64,000 nt of DNA from Plumapathes pennacea (Eukaryota > Cnidaria > Anthozoa > Antipatharia > Myriopathidae), in NCBI GenBank assembly GCA_964036295.1, contig OZ038465.1, forward strand, positions 17,940,167 through 18,004,166. The letters are read 5' to 3'. This document shows, piece by piece, positions 10,932-23,400 of the stretch (position 1 is its first letter; each line of letters begins with the position of its first letter). A program made the translations under genes and the position numbers. The notes under the pieces are model-generated. The model was not told where the DNA came from and ran no database searches. It saw only the letters and a list, made by a program, of their open reading frames with translations.

Positions 10932-13187
10932 TATTTGTTCTTTTAATTCCAGCCCAAATCCCGTGCCAAACGATCTGTCAAATTTGATCTAATCAGCGTG
11001 TGGAGTAAATGGGTCAAGGTAATTAAATGCCCATGAGAAATAAGTGGAAAATAAGTGCCAATATCGGAGCAAATAGAACAAATCCTCAATACAGTGGCCA
11101 CCTGTCCATGCTGTCAGAACAGTGTTCTGGAAATCTTGCAAAGAAATGATAACTTCGAGAAGACAACATCATTGTCCAATTTCTGCAAGTCGTGCATTCA
11201 CCATAATAATTTTTTTTTATCTTGTGCACGGGTGTTGAACATTTCAAAATGCATATGCCTCGCCAGAAGTAATGCGTACACAATCCTAAAAATGCAACAT
11301 TTACACACAATATTCTGTGTAAAATGAGAAGTCTGGACTGCACATGTGGCTCAAAACGACTTCAAAGTGAACTTGTACATTTTCCATTAAAATTATCAGG
11401 TGGATCAGCTGCCTTTCTCGTCCCTATCATTACCATTCACATCTGCATCTGAAGGTTCTATTTATTAAGTATTTCTTACGTAAACTCAAAGTTCTCAGCA
11501 ATTATACATTTCTTACCATATGACTCACGGATTCAGAGGAATAACAAACTTGTCAGCATTCAACGGTGAGACTTGGGTTATTCCCCATAGAAGAGAACAC
11601 TCCCTTTGGGGGTCCACATCTGCAGTAAGTACAACTGACCCGAGCTTGGTGTTTCATCTTGAAGAAAGGACAAAACAAGGAAAAAGACATGCTGCCACCA
11701 GTATTAGAAACAAAACAGACTATGGAGCTGAGTAGGAAAAATTTTTCCATTTTTTCAACTCTAAAAATTCCATTGTTGCAGTCCAGAAAATGTCATTACA
11801 TTTCGTTTCACAAAACTTCGTTATCTTGCTCAAAAACATTACATTATTGGCTGTTATACTAGGGAAATGTTAATGTCAACTGTTACAAAAGTCATATCCC
11901 ACACTATAAATTTCTCTTATTCTTATTCCAGTATTCCTCCTTAGGCCCTGAGTAAGTTATTGTGCTATTACTGTTTGAAACTCTTATGAAACACATAGAA
12001 GTGCTTACTAACACCGCATCTGAAAGTCAGGGATTGTGTGCATGCAGCACAAATTGAACAGCATGATTGATGGAGAGTGTGACTGATGTAAATTTGATTA
12101 TCACCTGTATCATAAACACCAGCTTAAGAAAACAGACGATCTCTCTAGCATATCTCCCATATAAAACATTACTGCGATCTGTCACATTTTATCTAATCAG
12201 TGTGCACTGTGAATCAATGTGTCAAAGTAATAATTATTACTTATTTTAAATGGAAAATCTAACTGTTCCATTTCACAAACTCTCATGATTGTTCTTTGAA
12301 AAATTACATTATTCCGTTATACCAGAGAAATGTTAGTTTCCTTGCAGCTGTTTTTGTGGTTGCAACACCTTGTGGCCCAGGTGTTGTGACCACAAAAACA
12401 GCTGCAGAGACTAAGGAAATGTTAATGTTGATATGTTCATAACACTGTACACCTTGTAAGCGCTCTCTTCATAAGATCACTGACCTTTAAATATTTAGGA
12501 GCAGCCACCAAGTACAGGTCAAAACAAGACCTCAGCACTCTGTGTGTCCAAGAATACTTGAAATGCTTTATGAATCATTTCTCAAAATGGCTTAATCCTC
12601 CTGATCAGTGAGCATACTGCAAAAATAAAAGTTGTCAAAGTCACTATTCAATTACCTCGGATTCTACTACCGTACACTATTTCAGACCAAAACAAAAAAC
12701 AAAAAACAAAACAAAATGTATACCTCATTTCAGAATTTATGCTTCAAAATGCCTCGCATACCTCGCATGTTGTTATACAATGATCGTATTTACACCAGTT
12801 GGCGTTGGGTTAAGTTTATAGGGCTGTGACAGCAAAACTGCCAATTCCTAAAGAACTTACTTTGCATGCATGTGTCTAAACATAACCTGCGTAAAGACAT
12901 TTCTCTAAAAAATACCCGCTGTATTTAGTTTACAAGGAATATACGTTGATCAAAATCTGCACTGTCTGGACTCTTCCAACAGGGCGAGACGATATCTGAA
13001 AACATCGTATTTCTAGTAGAGTGTACCTTCAGTTGTTATTCAAACGGAGAGTGTCAAAATCCATCGATCAAACGCCACTGTTCTCAGTTAAATCGCAGTC
13101 AAACGTCTTCCAGCCATTTGTCAACATGGCCGCCATGACAGTACTGACCGCGCGAGACTAAAACCGAACAGCTGTTTATCTCGTCCC
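10932..13187. other. No supported gene; weak internal duplication and one hairpin
   Basis: Sequence near 10974-11040 (GATCTGTCAAATTTGATCTA) recurs diverged near 12177-12260, and the sequence near 11840-11875 recurs near 12300-12340, suggesting an old segmental duplication. A hairpin with 27-bp arms lies at 12344-12405 (arm GCAGCTGTTTTTGTGGTTGC). CpG-richer sequence at 13080-13160, with GTCAACATGGCCGCC, looks promoter-like. A plus-strand frame at 11055-11327 has CPCC and CKSC pairs, but I find no supporting exons. Confidence 0.4.
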
Positions 13188-13504
13188 CAGTACCTATCGC
13201 TGTATATAACGGCCGTGTATATAGCGGTCACCCACAGGCGGCCCAAGCTAGCTTGGGGGTGGCGGGGGTCCGGTAGTTGCGTGAAGGGCCAAGATCATAA
13301 GGAAATGTATGGGGATTTTGACGATGGCGATAAATCATAGGATTTGCTAATAAAACACGAAATAAACGCATTCTACCTGTTAGTTGTTGTCTCCTGTGTC
13401 CCTTGTGTAAATTTAGAGCCCGCTACGGCCAGTATTAGTGGTCGAAATTCCCGGCGGTGTTTCTCCCTCCAAAAGAGAGAGAAGGCTGGAAACTCCGTTG
13501 GCGA

Positions 13505-13686
13505 GTCAAACTCGCTAGCGAGAATTGTCCAAACTCGCTAGCGAGAATTGTCCAGCTCGCTAGCGCGAGAATTGTCCAAACTCGCTAGCGAGAAATGTTC
13601 AAACTCGCTAGCGAGAAATGTCCAAACTCGCTAGCGAGAAATGTCAAAACTCGCTAGCGAGAAATGTTTAAACTCGCTAGCGAGAA
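13505..13686. repeat. About 23-bp tandem array with a palindrome in every unit
   Basis: About eight units of the form AAACTCGCTAGCGAGAAATG-TCC, each containing the perfect 12-bp palindrome CTCGCTAGCGAG. The array directly abuts the foldback element to its right. Confidence 0.9.
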
Positions 13687-13958
13687 CACAGGCTCCCCAA
13701 TCTTACTGTATGAGTTTAAAAAAAAAAAGTTTTTAAATTAAAGAAATACTTCACCTATGTTGTTCCTTGTGTGCTTTTATTCCTTGTGTATCATTTCTGG
13801 GCAGTTTCAAGCCGTTTTGAGCGATTTTCATGGCTTGAAACTGCCCAGAAATGATACGCAAGGAATAAAAGCACACAAGGAACAACATAGGTGAAGTATT
13901 TCTTTAATTTGAAAACTTTTTTTTTTTCAACTCATACAGTAAGATTGGGGAGCCTGTG
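13687..13958. mobile_element. Foldback element, arms about 120 bp
   Basis: A near-perfect palindrome starting CACAGGCTCCCCAATC and ending with its inverse, with a short unpaired centre near 13815-13835. The arms differ by a few substitutions and A/T-run length. The sequence CAGGCTCCCC is the outer end on both sides. No coding capacity. Confidence 0.85.
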
Positions 13959-14777
13959 GGTCACCCTGTATATAACGGTCACCCAACAACTTCCCGAAAA
14001 TCGTGCCTTATATTTACTGTAAAGTTTACCTGTTTATAACGGTCACCTGTATATAATGGACGCGGTCACCCTTTAGACTTCCCAAATCCACAATTTCATT
14101 ATTTTTTACCTGTATATAACGGTCACCAAATTGGACTACGTTCAAACCATTGGCGAATCATGACAAGCTCTATTCGACTGCTCATTAAATTGTAGCTACC
14201 AGGGCAGGGTCGTATACAAATACAAACATCATACTAAATACAACTAAACACAACTACAAATCACATGACAACGCCTGCGTCAACAGGTAGCAACAAAAGT
14301 GCCGATGTCCTGCTCTCGGGAGCGGGTCATATCGCGTTCAAACAATAGTTTCTGTCTTCGAACTGACACCTGTATTCTCCGTACCAGACTGTATTCACTT
14401 TCGAATTCTGCGCCCTAACATGAAATCAAACTTCGCGCTCCGAAATCTCAGAAAACCATAACAGAGTTTTCAGAATCCATACTGTTACTAAGAGTAAAAG
14501 CGTCTATGGTTCGCCTTTCCTACAAGGAAACTTAGGAGAAACTCAAGTATACTGCACCTCTCTAAAAGTACACCACGGACATTTTAGGGGCCTTTTCACG
14601 TATTTTGAACGTTTCTGTTAATTGTTTTTGTCAATAAAATGTAAATTGAGTGATTATCTCCACATAAAAACGTTTATTCATTAACTTCCAGTAGAGTTTA
14701 AGGAAACCTGTATATAGCGGTCACCTGGCCATTTCCCAAGGGTGACCGTTATATACAGGTTTGACTGTATATCTAAC

Positions 14778-15050
14778 GTTAGTGCAGGAGCCGTTACTGC
14801 TCCTTCTCCAGGACCAGCCTACCTGGACGTTAGTGCAGGAGCGGTTACTGCTCTTTCTCCAGAACCAGCCTACCTGGACGTTAGTGCAGGAGCCGTCTCC
14901 TTCTCCAGGACCAGCCTACCTGGACGTTAGTGCAGGAGCGGTTACTGCTCTTTCTCCAGGACCAGCATACCTGGACGTTAGTGCAGGAGCGGTTACTGCT
15001 CTTTCTCCAGGACCAGCATACCTGGACGTTAGTGCAGGAGCGGTTACTGG
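14778..15050. repeat. 51-bp tandem array, 5.4 copies
   Basis: Units start GTTAGTGCAGGAGCGGTTAC at 14778, 14829, 14880, 14926, 14977 and 15028. One unit is shortened to 46 bp, which breaks the frame, so the open frames seen across it are not evidence of a protein. A short hairpin follows (about 15084-15127, arms CTACACCCG/CGGGTGTAG). Confidence 0.93.
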
Positions 15051-15127
15051 GAGCTGGAGTGGATGCCGGGAGCAGAAGCGAGACTACACCCGCAACTGCT
15101 CTTGCTAAAGAGCAGTTACGGGTGTAG

Positions 15128-16049
15128 GGGAGCGAGCTGAAAAGGAGCGGGTGTACAAGCAAGAACGGGAGTGAGACCGGCATCCAATGTGGAAGCGGGT
15201 TGGGAACGAGTGCAGATTTTTTTTTGTTATCGTAGATACTGACTGACGTAATCAAACAATGGCAAAACTAAATAGATTAGTTAAGTAAATGCAAGGTTTT
15301 ACATTTAATTCAAATATTAGGTAAGGGCGAGTTGCATTTTGGAAAGAATGTTACCTGCTGTCACATCGGTAAGCACGTGTCTTGTCACGTGACAAGCCTC
15401 TCGTTGCGCAGCTCTACGAACAGACACGTGCGCTATCAACGGAGAGGACCCTATGGCTAGATAGCTATAAATTTGTTCAAATACAAAATTTCTTTTAACT
15501 TTTGTTGAGTTCTCTAACGACTGGCATAAAGTGACCATCAGTACTCTCCCCTCCCCCCTGGCCAAAAGTTATCCCTGGTGGGAGGGTTACCCTAACAAAG
15601 ACATATGGGTCACCCTCCTTCCATGTAAACAGGGCCTTAGTAAGACGATGAAAGCAATAGAACTTCAGCAAAAACGGAACAAATTTTCGTTTTCCTGTGG
15701 CTTCACTTGACAGTAGTGCACGTCCGAGCGTTTTCTCGTGGACTTCTGATTGGTCGACATGCAACATGTGACACGTCGCAATTAGTTTGTTAGACGCTAG
15801 GGGAAATACATGTCGCCTTGTCAAAAATGTTGAGCATGGTGATAATGATAGCCACTGAGCATAACCGCCCCACCTCCCCCCGCCCCAGTTTTTCGCTCGC
15901 CATACTTTGACAGACGATGCAGGGGGGGGGGGGGGGGGGGGGGGCTACCAACAGGACCACAATGCAAGATGGGTAAACAATTTCTGCTCCAAATTTTCAG
16001 GACTTTTAAACATTTTATAAATTGTCTACATTAAACCTAATACATATCT
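15128..16049. other. No recognisable gene; long G run
   Basis: Repeat-like sequence without exons. An uninterrupted G run of over 20 bases is at about 15921-15944, a likely place for assembly or polymerase error. Frames at 15317-15824 on the minus strand overlap each other and match nothing known. Confidence 0.4.
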
Positions 16050-16281
16050 GGGGCCAATTCAATAAACATTTACATGTGTATTTTACAAGTTGGACCACTA
16101 TTCAAACACCACTAAACGGACTCCAATCAGACTAAAGTTTGCAAAACATCACAAATACAGGTCTCAACTGTACAACTGGAACTGAGGTGGTCATGGTATT
16201 GGATTAAAGTGTGTTTTGACGTGTGGGGAAATTGGCCCAACTTGTAAAATACACTTGTAAATGTTTAATTGAATTGGCCCC
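16050..16281. mobile_element. 232-bp MITE with about 43-bp inverted ends
   Basis: The ends (GGGGCCAATTCAATAAACAT inward) are inverted repeats covering about 43 bp each. The target duplication is not clear. No open frame. Lies downstream of the deubiquitinase gene. Confidence 0.85.
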
Positions 16282-17482
16282 TGGTTTCGGTCTTTCATTA
16301 GATGAACAAACAGAAGATACAAGCAACTGAGCTTTGATTCAGGCCATGGAACAAGTGTTCACTAATTTGTCCTAATATAATCTACACCTACTTAGTCAAT
16401 ACATAGACAGCTCAGACATTGACGAAATCGCTCTTGCTAGTATGAACTGTAGTTTTGTGAAAAAGCCATGAAAATTCCATCTACAAACATCCCATGTTAT
16501 TAGGAAACAAAATAATATGGTTCATAAATTTCGAGAATTCCATTTCGATGGCTTTAGTGCCCTCTTTGCAGGAGTCATGATGATGTTCACATTCGTGTCT
16601 TTTTTTCATGGCTTTCTCGTGGGATTTTCATGAGGCACTTCAAATAAGTTTTGCCATTAAAATGCAATGAACATTCCGCAAGAGTTCTGTAAAAACCCCA
16701 TTAAACATTTCTTGGGTTATCAGTTCCCTCCCAGCCATGCTTTAGTTTGCCTACAGTCATCTCCACAGAAGGCATTTTCTGAAAAATCCCTAGCTCTTCA
16801 AAAAATACCCTAAAATGGATAACAATGCAGAGTTCTCTTCAAGTAAACACTCTGGCAACCTGATGCGACTAACTACAAGGCCAAGGCTAATAAATTCAAT
16901 CTCTGTGTCTCTCACAAGAAGACTTCCACAAATCTGTATCACGTATGAAGGGAAAGGGCGACTGCACAAGTTCATGCATACATAAAATGCTTCTAAATAT
17001 TCTTTTCCTAGCATTTAAACTCTGGCGTACAGGTAAAAAATATATTGAACCAGATGATGCACTATATGGAATATATCTACACAAGACATTTACTAAGGAG
17101 GATTTTTGTTCTGTGCTGAGCCAAGAACATCACTTGTAGTTGTTGCTGAGGGTGTTTTCATCAATAGTAACAATGGCTGCCAAAATAAATCATTGATATC
17201 TGCTGGGGATATGCTGCTCTAGTACAGTATTTTATCCAAAAAACATGGAAAAAGCTGCAGGGTCTCCCAGACTGAAATTTAGACTTGTTGTGGAAAAACG
17301 CTCTTGATCAAATCTGGCAACAAGTAAAAATGATGCCTCTTCTCCCAACTGCACATAACAATAAGGGAATAGTTTGTACTACCTTGCAACAATAGATCAT
17401 CTCCTTAGCTAGAACAGGGAAGCCTTATCAAAAGTGGAATTTCTTTTCAAAGTGTCCTAAACCTGATGACCAGGAACATATA

Positions 17483-20400
17483 TTACACACATGACTCTGC
17501 CATCACATGCGTCCTCCAGTTGTCAGCGGCATTATGAGCATGAATGTTGGGAAGAGATGTGCTGGATGGTTCATGAGGTTTTGCTGCAAAATGAACAGAC
17601 AGGAGGATCAAAAACTCTGCCACACTTTTCTTTTCCAAACATATTCAGCTGTAAGTACAGTAGTTCAGTATGAAGAAAATGGCAGGTGATCTCTTGCTTG
17701 GGTTTGAAGTGATCAGAGGCAAACTTTAATATACAGTTAGCTGTACATAGGAAAGTACGATGAAAATGCATCAACAATGCCAGGAGAATTTCTAGTCTCA
17801 TTATTCTAAACTTAAGCAAGAGATAGGCTGCCCTGCAGTGGTTCACAGGAGCTTGTACAGGGCCTGCATGTCTAAAGGTCTACCCCCTCCCCCATGTACC
17901 CTGTGAGCAGAACCTCCTCCAATCTTTCATGCTAGAAACATACGAAGACTGCTCTGCCAACAAGCTTGACTTTCTCTGTCGAGCATGCACAAGCCCTATG
18001 TAACCAAGCCTGTCGGAGCCTCATTTCATACACCACCGTGGGCACATACACATCAGCAGCTTACCAAACTGCATATGTGGAGCAGCCCAGACCTGTATGA
18101 CCAGTTTATTGAGACAAAGGAACTGGTTTGACTCATCCAAATGTTTGGAAGAGCAGCTTGTGCATGCATAACAAAGAGAGATAAGGTTGTTGGCAGAGTC
18201 TCCGACATACACTCCCCTCATGTAAACAAATAAACACTTAACAAACAAATAAACAGTTCAAACCTGCTACACCTCTGTCTGGATCCTCCAAGTCTTCAGA
18301 GCTTACAATGGATTCGTAAGAAAACCTTGGCATTCTCCAGGCCCAGTGATCTGAACCCATCGATGATTCAGAACCAGAAGATGAGTCTACATGTCTGCGA
18401 GTGTAGAAGAGCAGATAAGCCCCCTTAGTGGTGACTTGACTTTGTGTCGTCTTCTCTACTCGAGTGTCATCAAACAGGTACCACTGGCCACTGATGGGGC
18501 TCTTACAATACGCTGTGTAGTGTCCGCCAGACATACCCCCAAGGTGATTGCACACGGCATGCAGATCATACACATTTTCATCCATGTTGGAGGCAGAGTT
18601 TGCTCTGCTTCGTCCCCAGGTTCCCCAGCTGTTGTTGGAGTTGTTCTTTGACAGTGTCTTTCTGCGTACCTCAAGATAGCGGGTCAGGTCCAGACCATTG
18701 ACAGGGAAGTCAACCAGGGTATGAAGTTTGGTGCGACCTGATGAAGTCTAGAAAACAAAAAAGAGACGAGCCTTAAACATAAAAAAAAAATAAATGTTGG
18801 GAAGTTCCACCCTTACATGTCACACCTTACTCCCACCCCCATCCCACTGCCACACCCTTTCCCCCTCCTGTAAAATATAATGTAAATGTAAATGTAAATG
18901 TAAATGTAAATGTAAATGTAAATGTAAATGACAAATCGTGTACAGTACCTGCTTGAACCTCTTTAGATGCACCACCAGCACCTCAGGCAGTGTCCACAAG
19001 CTGAGACGCTTCACCGTCCCTTGCTGGAGCTTCTTACACCGTGGACACAACCATGCATCATCTGGACCAAGCTGCAGAGAGACAAAGCAAGCATGATAAG
19101 TTTTACTCCCAGACCCATATAGAAATTCTCTTAACCACCAGAGAGGAAACTGTATGAGCGATGTAGTGGGAATTGACAGTTCAATCAACTGTCCATCCCA
19201 GCAAGCTAACAAGTTCACTATAATAATGTAATACCAGCTCTTAAGAGAACTAGGTTGACTGCATCGGCGTGGCGGAAGACAAACTGGTGTATCAACTAAG
19301 TGTTGACGAGGGTAATGGAACGCCGTCAAAGAGACAATAGCTGACATTTCGAGCGCTAGCCCTTCATCAGAGCGAATGACGAAGGGCTAGCGCTTGAAAC
19401 GTCAGCTATTGTCTCTTTGACGGCGTTCCATTACCCTCATTAACACTTAGTTGATACACCAGTTTAACAAGTTCACTAGATTGTTTGATATATCTCTGGT
19501 AAGAGACTGAAAGAGAGCATTGAAGTTGACTACTCTTGGAAGTGAAAGGGTTAAAGACAAGTGGACAAGAAATATGATGAATCGATGAGCAAATAATCAC
19601 CACAAACAAACAAACAAAAAGTTTCAAAAGGAAAAGGAATCTACCATCTCCTCCTTGGTGTAGAGGTTGAAGCAGTCATCAAGATGCACATTGTAGGGGC
19701 TGTTGTGATACACTTCCACTTGTCGCACACTACAATGCTGCTCTGGTTTGTCTTGAATTGTTGGCTTGATAAACCTGAAGAGAAAATGTGTTCACAGTAT
19801 TGCATAACTACTATACTGAGTATTGTAAAACTGGTTACATGCACTGCCAGCAAAAAATGAAGGGAAGAATATGGGACGTCTGGGTACAAGAAGGGCAGGT
19901 TACAAGGAGGCAAGGGATGCAGGAAATCTGGGTACAAGGAGGGAATGGATGTGAGAAGTCTGGGTACAAGGAGGAAATGGATGTGAGAAGTCTGGGTACA
20001 AGGAGGCTAGGGATGTGGGAAGTCTGGTTACAAGGAGGGAATGGATGTGAGAAGTCTGGGTACAAGGAGGGAGGGAATGGATGTGGAAAGTCTGGGTACA
20101 AGGAGGGAGGGAATGGATGTGGAAAGTCTGGGTACCTGTTCTTGACATCTGGGTCCCACTCTGCAATGATCTTGATGTGAGGAGGACCACTCCCTTGAGA
20201 ACAAGACATGAGGGCACTGGAATAGAACAAGGTTTATCACATTTGTTACGGTCGTCACTAGCCAAACAAGGTTGAAGGTCACTGCTGGAATAGAGCAATT
20301 TGCAGATGACTTTTGTAAATTGTCATCCGAAAAGTGCTCTACATGATTGAGAAGCTACTCAGTTCACTGATGAACACAAGAAACGTACCTGTCCACAGTG

Positions 20401-23400
20401 GCTTGATACAAAGGGTGATCCACTTCACTGGACAGATAGCTCTTGCCTGCTAATCCATTGACAACACGCAAATGAAACATATGTCTTCTCTCCTGAAAAA
20501 TAGAATAACTTATTATACCATAATTTATTGTTAATATTTATTTTTTATACATGCTGCTACTTTCAACAGTCACTCTGACTTTTCAAACAACACTTATGCA
20601 TGACAGTAGTTTAAAATTGCATATACTGTATCCAAAACCAAGGCAAGAACTTTAAATTGTGCAACAAAAATAAACTTCACCATGCAGTACCTTCCGCCTA
20701 CACAAAAATGATAAAATTCAATGGTATAATGCATTGATTCAAAAACACTGCCAAACAAAAATTGGCTAATTTTCAAAACACTTTAGTTTCAGTTTCTGTA
20801 TAAACAGCAAGAAGGGGCCTTTTAAAACACCCACTCAGCTGAATGAGAAATGCAATCTCATTAGAAAAAAAAAAATAAAAAAAAAAATAAATCTACAGGA
20901 TTTCTGTGCAAGTGCAACATCTGACTGTCCCAGCTATAGTCCTGAGGATTAAGGAAACAAAAAGTCTTTGAAGTATGAAATTCTCAACTAGAGGCTCCAG
21001 TGGTTTGTATGAGGATAACATTTTTTTTTTGCACCCAAAGTCAAACAAGAACATGGATCTATAGCCTGTGGATACAGTTGCTTCACAATAGACATCTCTG
21101 ACCATGTCCCCCAACCAAGAGAAACACCCACAATCTGAGTAACGAAACTTGATACTGATGATGGTGGACTCAGAGAACCTGGTGTGAGCTGCTGTATCTG
21201 CAGACAAGTTATTTAAAGCTTAGACATGTACCTGAAATGCCATAGCACCTTGCAAACTTCTAGACATGCCTTTCAAAATGACACCTTGAAGGTCAACAAA
21301 GCTAAGCTCCCTCAAAACTCTGAGAATCAGAGGACATCCAAACCTAAATATTAAAAAGAACATTTAAAAATGGAAGGTAAAACACACAACAGCAAGATAT
21401 AACACAGTGAATAACAATATTAGACTAGTCTTACTTTCTGGCATTCTTTCCAGTTCCCTGACAGTTCACAAGCAGAACCAGTATAGTGTCCTCGGAGGTT
21501 GAGAGAACTGTTGGTAAATCCAGTGCAGGGACCACTGACTTTGGTTCCTCAAGGGCATAAATGTCGTCTCCTTCACGTATGGTGCTCAAATGCTGTGTGT
21601 CGTGAAATGACCGGTGAAAACCATCTTGATACATCTCTGTGATGACCAGGGAATCTCCTGGAATCCCTGTCATTTCTGTGATGGCTGCACGGAGATCTTC
21701 CACTGTACCATTGATGGGTACTGTGGTGCCTATACGAAGAGGTGCTCTTGTAGAATTGACAAAGACTGTAGTGACAACAATTGCCCTGGTGGACCTTTGT
21801 GGAATTGGCAGAGACAGGCAGATGAATGGGTCAAAAGTTACGGACTGTTGATTGCACCTGGGGCATTTTAAACATGAACGATACTGGGCTTGGAACTTGT
21901 CCAGTACAAAACTGTCATTTGATCTTCGATGATTTCCCAGGGATTCTTCTGCTATACATTCATCCGTACGACCTGTGCTGTCCTGCAAGAGATCCAGAGT
22001 TATGATTATAGTGAAAGTGACCTGGTAGTTATGCAAGGATAGCCTGGAAAATTATACTAAAAGTATGTGATAAAATATTATATATTATCATCTATAATGT
22101 ATATCATCATATCAACCCAGAGTTAGTTAATCCTTTCACTCCCAAGAGTGATCAACTTCAATTTTCTCTTTTCAGTCTTCCACCAGGGATGTATCATACA
22201 CTATGGAGAATTTGGCATTTGATACCTTGCACAAATGACAGCTGATTTAAGTGTCAATTCTCATTTCATCACTCATACATTTTCTTACTTTATAGTTGGA
22301 GAATTTGTATTTTGAGCTTGGGAGTGAAAGGGTTAATAGAGCAGTGAGTTACTTCCTCCAAACCAAGCTGGTTATATATTCTCTCTGCTAAATCAATGAC
22401 ATGACTCAAATCTCTGTATTGATTATCTGAGTACTTGTGTGTGTGGTATTGACTAACAGGAGTGGAGGAGAAACCCTGACCCAATGATGCAGTATGAAAA
22501 AGGTCCCAACTTCAAAATAAGGATTTGTTGAAAGCATGTTACATGTACAAGGTGAATGGTGCACACAATCTGATTGATTTACAATGACAAATGCTGCATG
22601 TATTATTTAAGAAATATATAATGTGTCACTGTGTAGTATAGCCTCATCTAAACAAGTGGGAAGTTGGGAGAACACGAGAGTAGCATAAGGAAACCACAAG
22701 GCTGCCAAGTGGTTTCTGCACCACTCAAGTGCTCTCCAACTTCTCAAGTGTTTAGAAGAGGCTATATTACACAGGAGCAGGTTATATATTTCTTTTATAA
22801 AATAATCAGTCAAGTATAAAATACATCATGTATCACTTCAGCGTGTAATATACTCTCAGCTTACACGGTTATTTAGCCAATCAGGGTGTGCGTAGTATCA
22901 TAGTTATTTTAACTCTAATATATAACATCCACTAACAAGAGGAGCTCAAAAATTGAAGCTAAAAGAAATTAGAGTGATTGACAAAGTTCCCATATTACGA
23001 CAGTCCTCTCAAGGACGTGTCAGGAATGAACTTGTGATCTTCTCGCAACATTTCAGTAACAAAAGCTATTCTTTCTGAGAAATAATAGAGCTGATAACAA
23101 ATTAGCACGATTTTTAAAAAGCATATAAATCTTACCAGTGTTTGGCATAGCATTCAATTACATGGTCACCGCAACGAAAAAAAAACACACACACAAGTCT
23201 ATGAAGCTGTCTGCACAAAATCTCGATCAAAAAATTAAAAATAAAGCATAGCAAGATATGTTGTAGTTGGTTGCAAGGTGTTTCCGGTTTGAAACGTGAG
23301 ACTCCCTGGCGCTGTTATTTGCAGTAAAACCTTGTGCTTAACCCATTTTTCGCGTAAATTTAAACAAGTAAACGTCTGTAATGTCGACTAAAACCTACAT

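Larger units (their letters stand above)
13188..14767. mobile_element. GTATATAACGGTCACC-ended transposon with nested insertions
   Basis: The right end, read inward, is CAGTCAAACCTGTATATAAC and is followed outside by TA. The left end (CAGTACCTATCGCTGTATAT) is a diverged inverse without a clear TA. The motif GTATATAACGGTCACC is iterated at about 13960-14000, 14030-14060 and 14110-14130, as sub-terminal repeats would be. The interior is interrupted by the array at 13505-13686 and the foldback at 13687-13958. Left boundary approximate. Confidence 0.6.

Noticed and set aside
11055-11327. Possible zinc-binding frame (CPCC ... CKSC)
   Set aside because: No partner exons, an A/T-rich end, and a comparable open frame on the other strand; not enough support.
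12480-12620. Exon-like stretch (SCFDLYLVAAPKYLK) on the minus strand
   Set aside because: No neighbouring exon joins in phase, and the 'start' region near 13100 gives no connected frame.
13505-13686. CRISPR-like array of palindromic repeats
   Set aside because: Units are contiguous, without unique spacers, in eukaryotic DNA; it is a simple tandem repeat.
14742-15255. Open frames of 60-124 codons over the 51-bp array
   Set aside because: One unit is 46 bp long and shifts the frame, and frames on both strands overlap. No protein is conserved between units.
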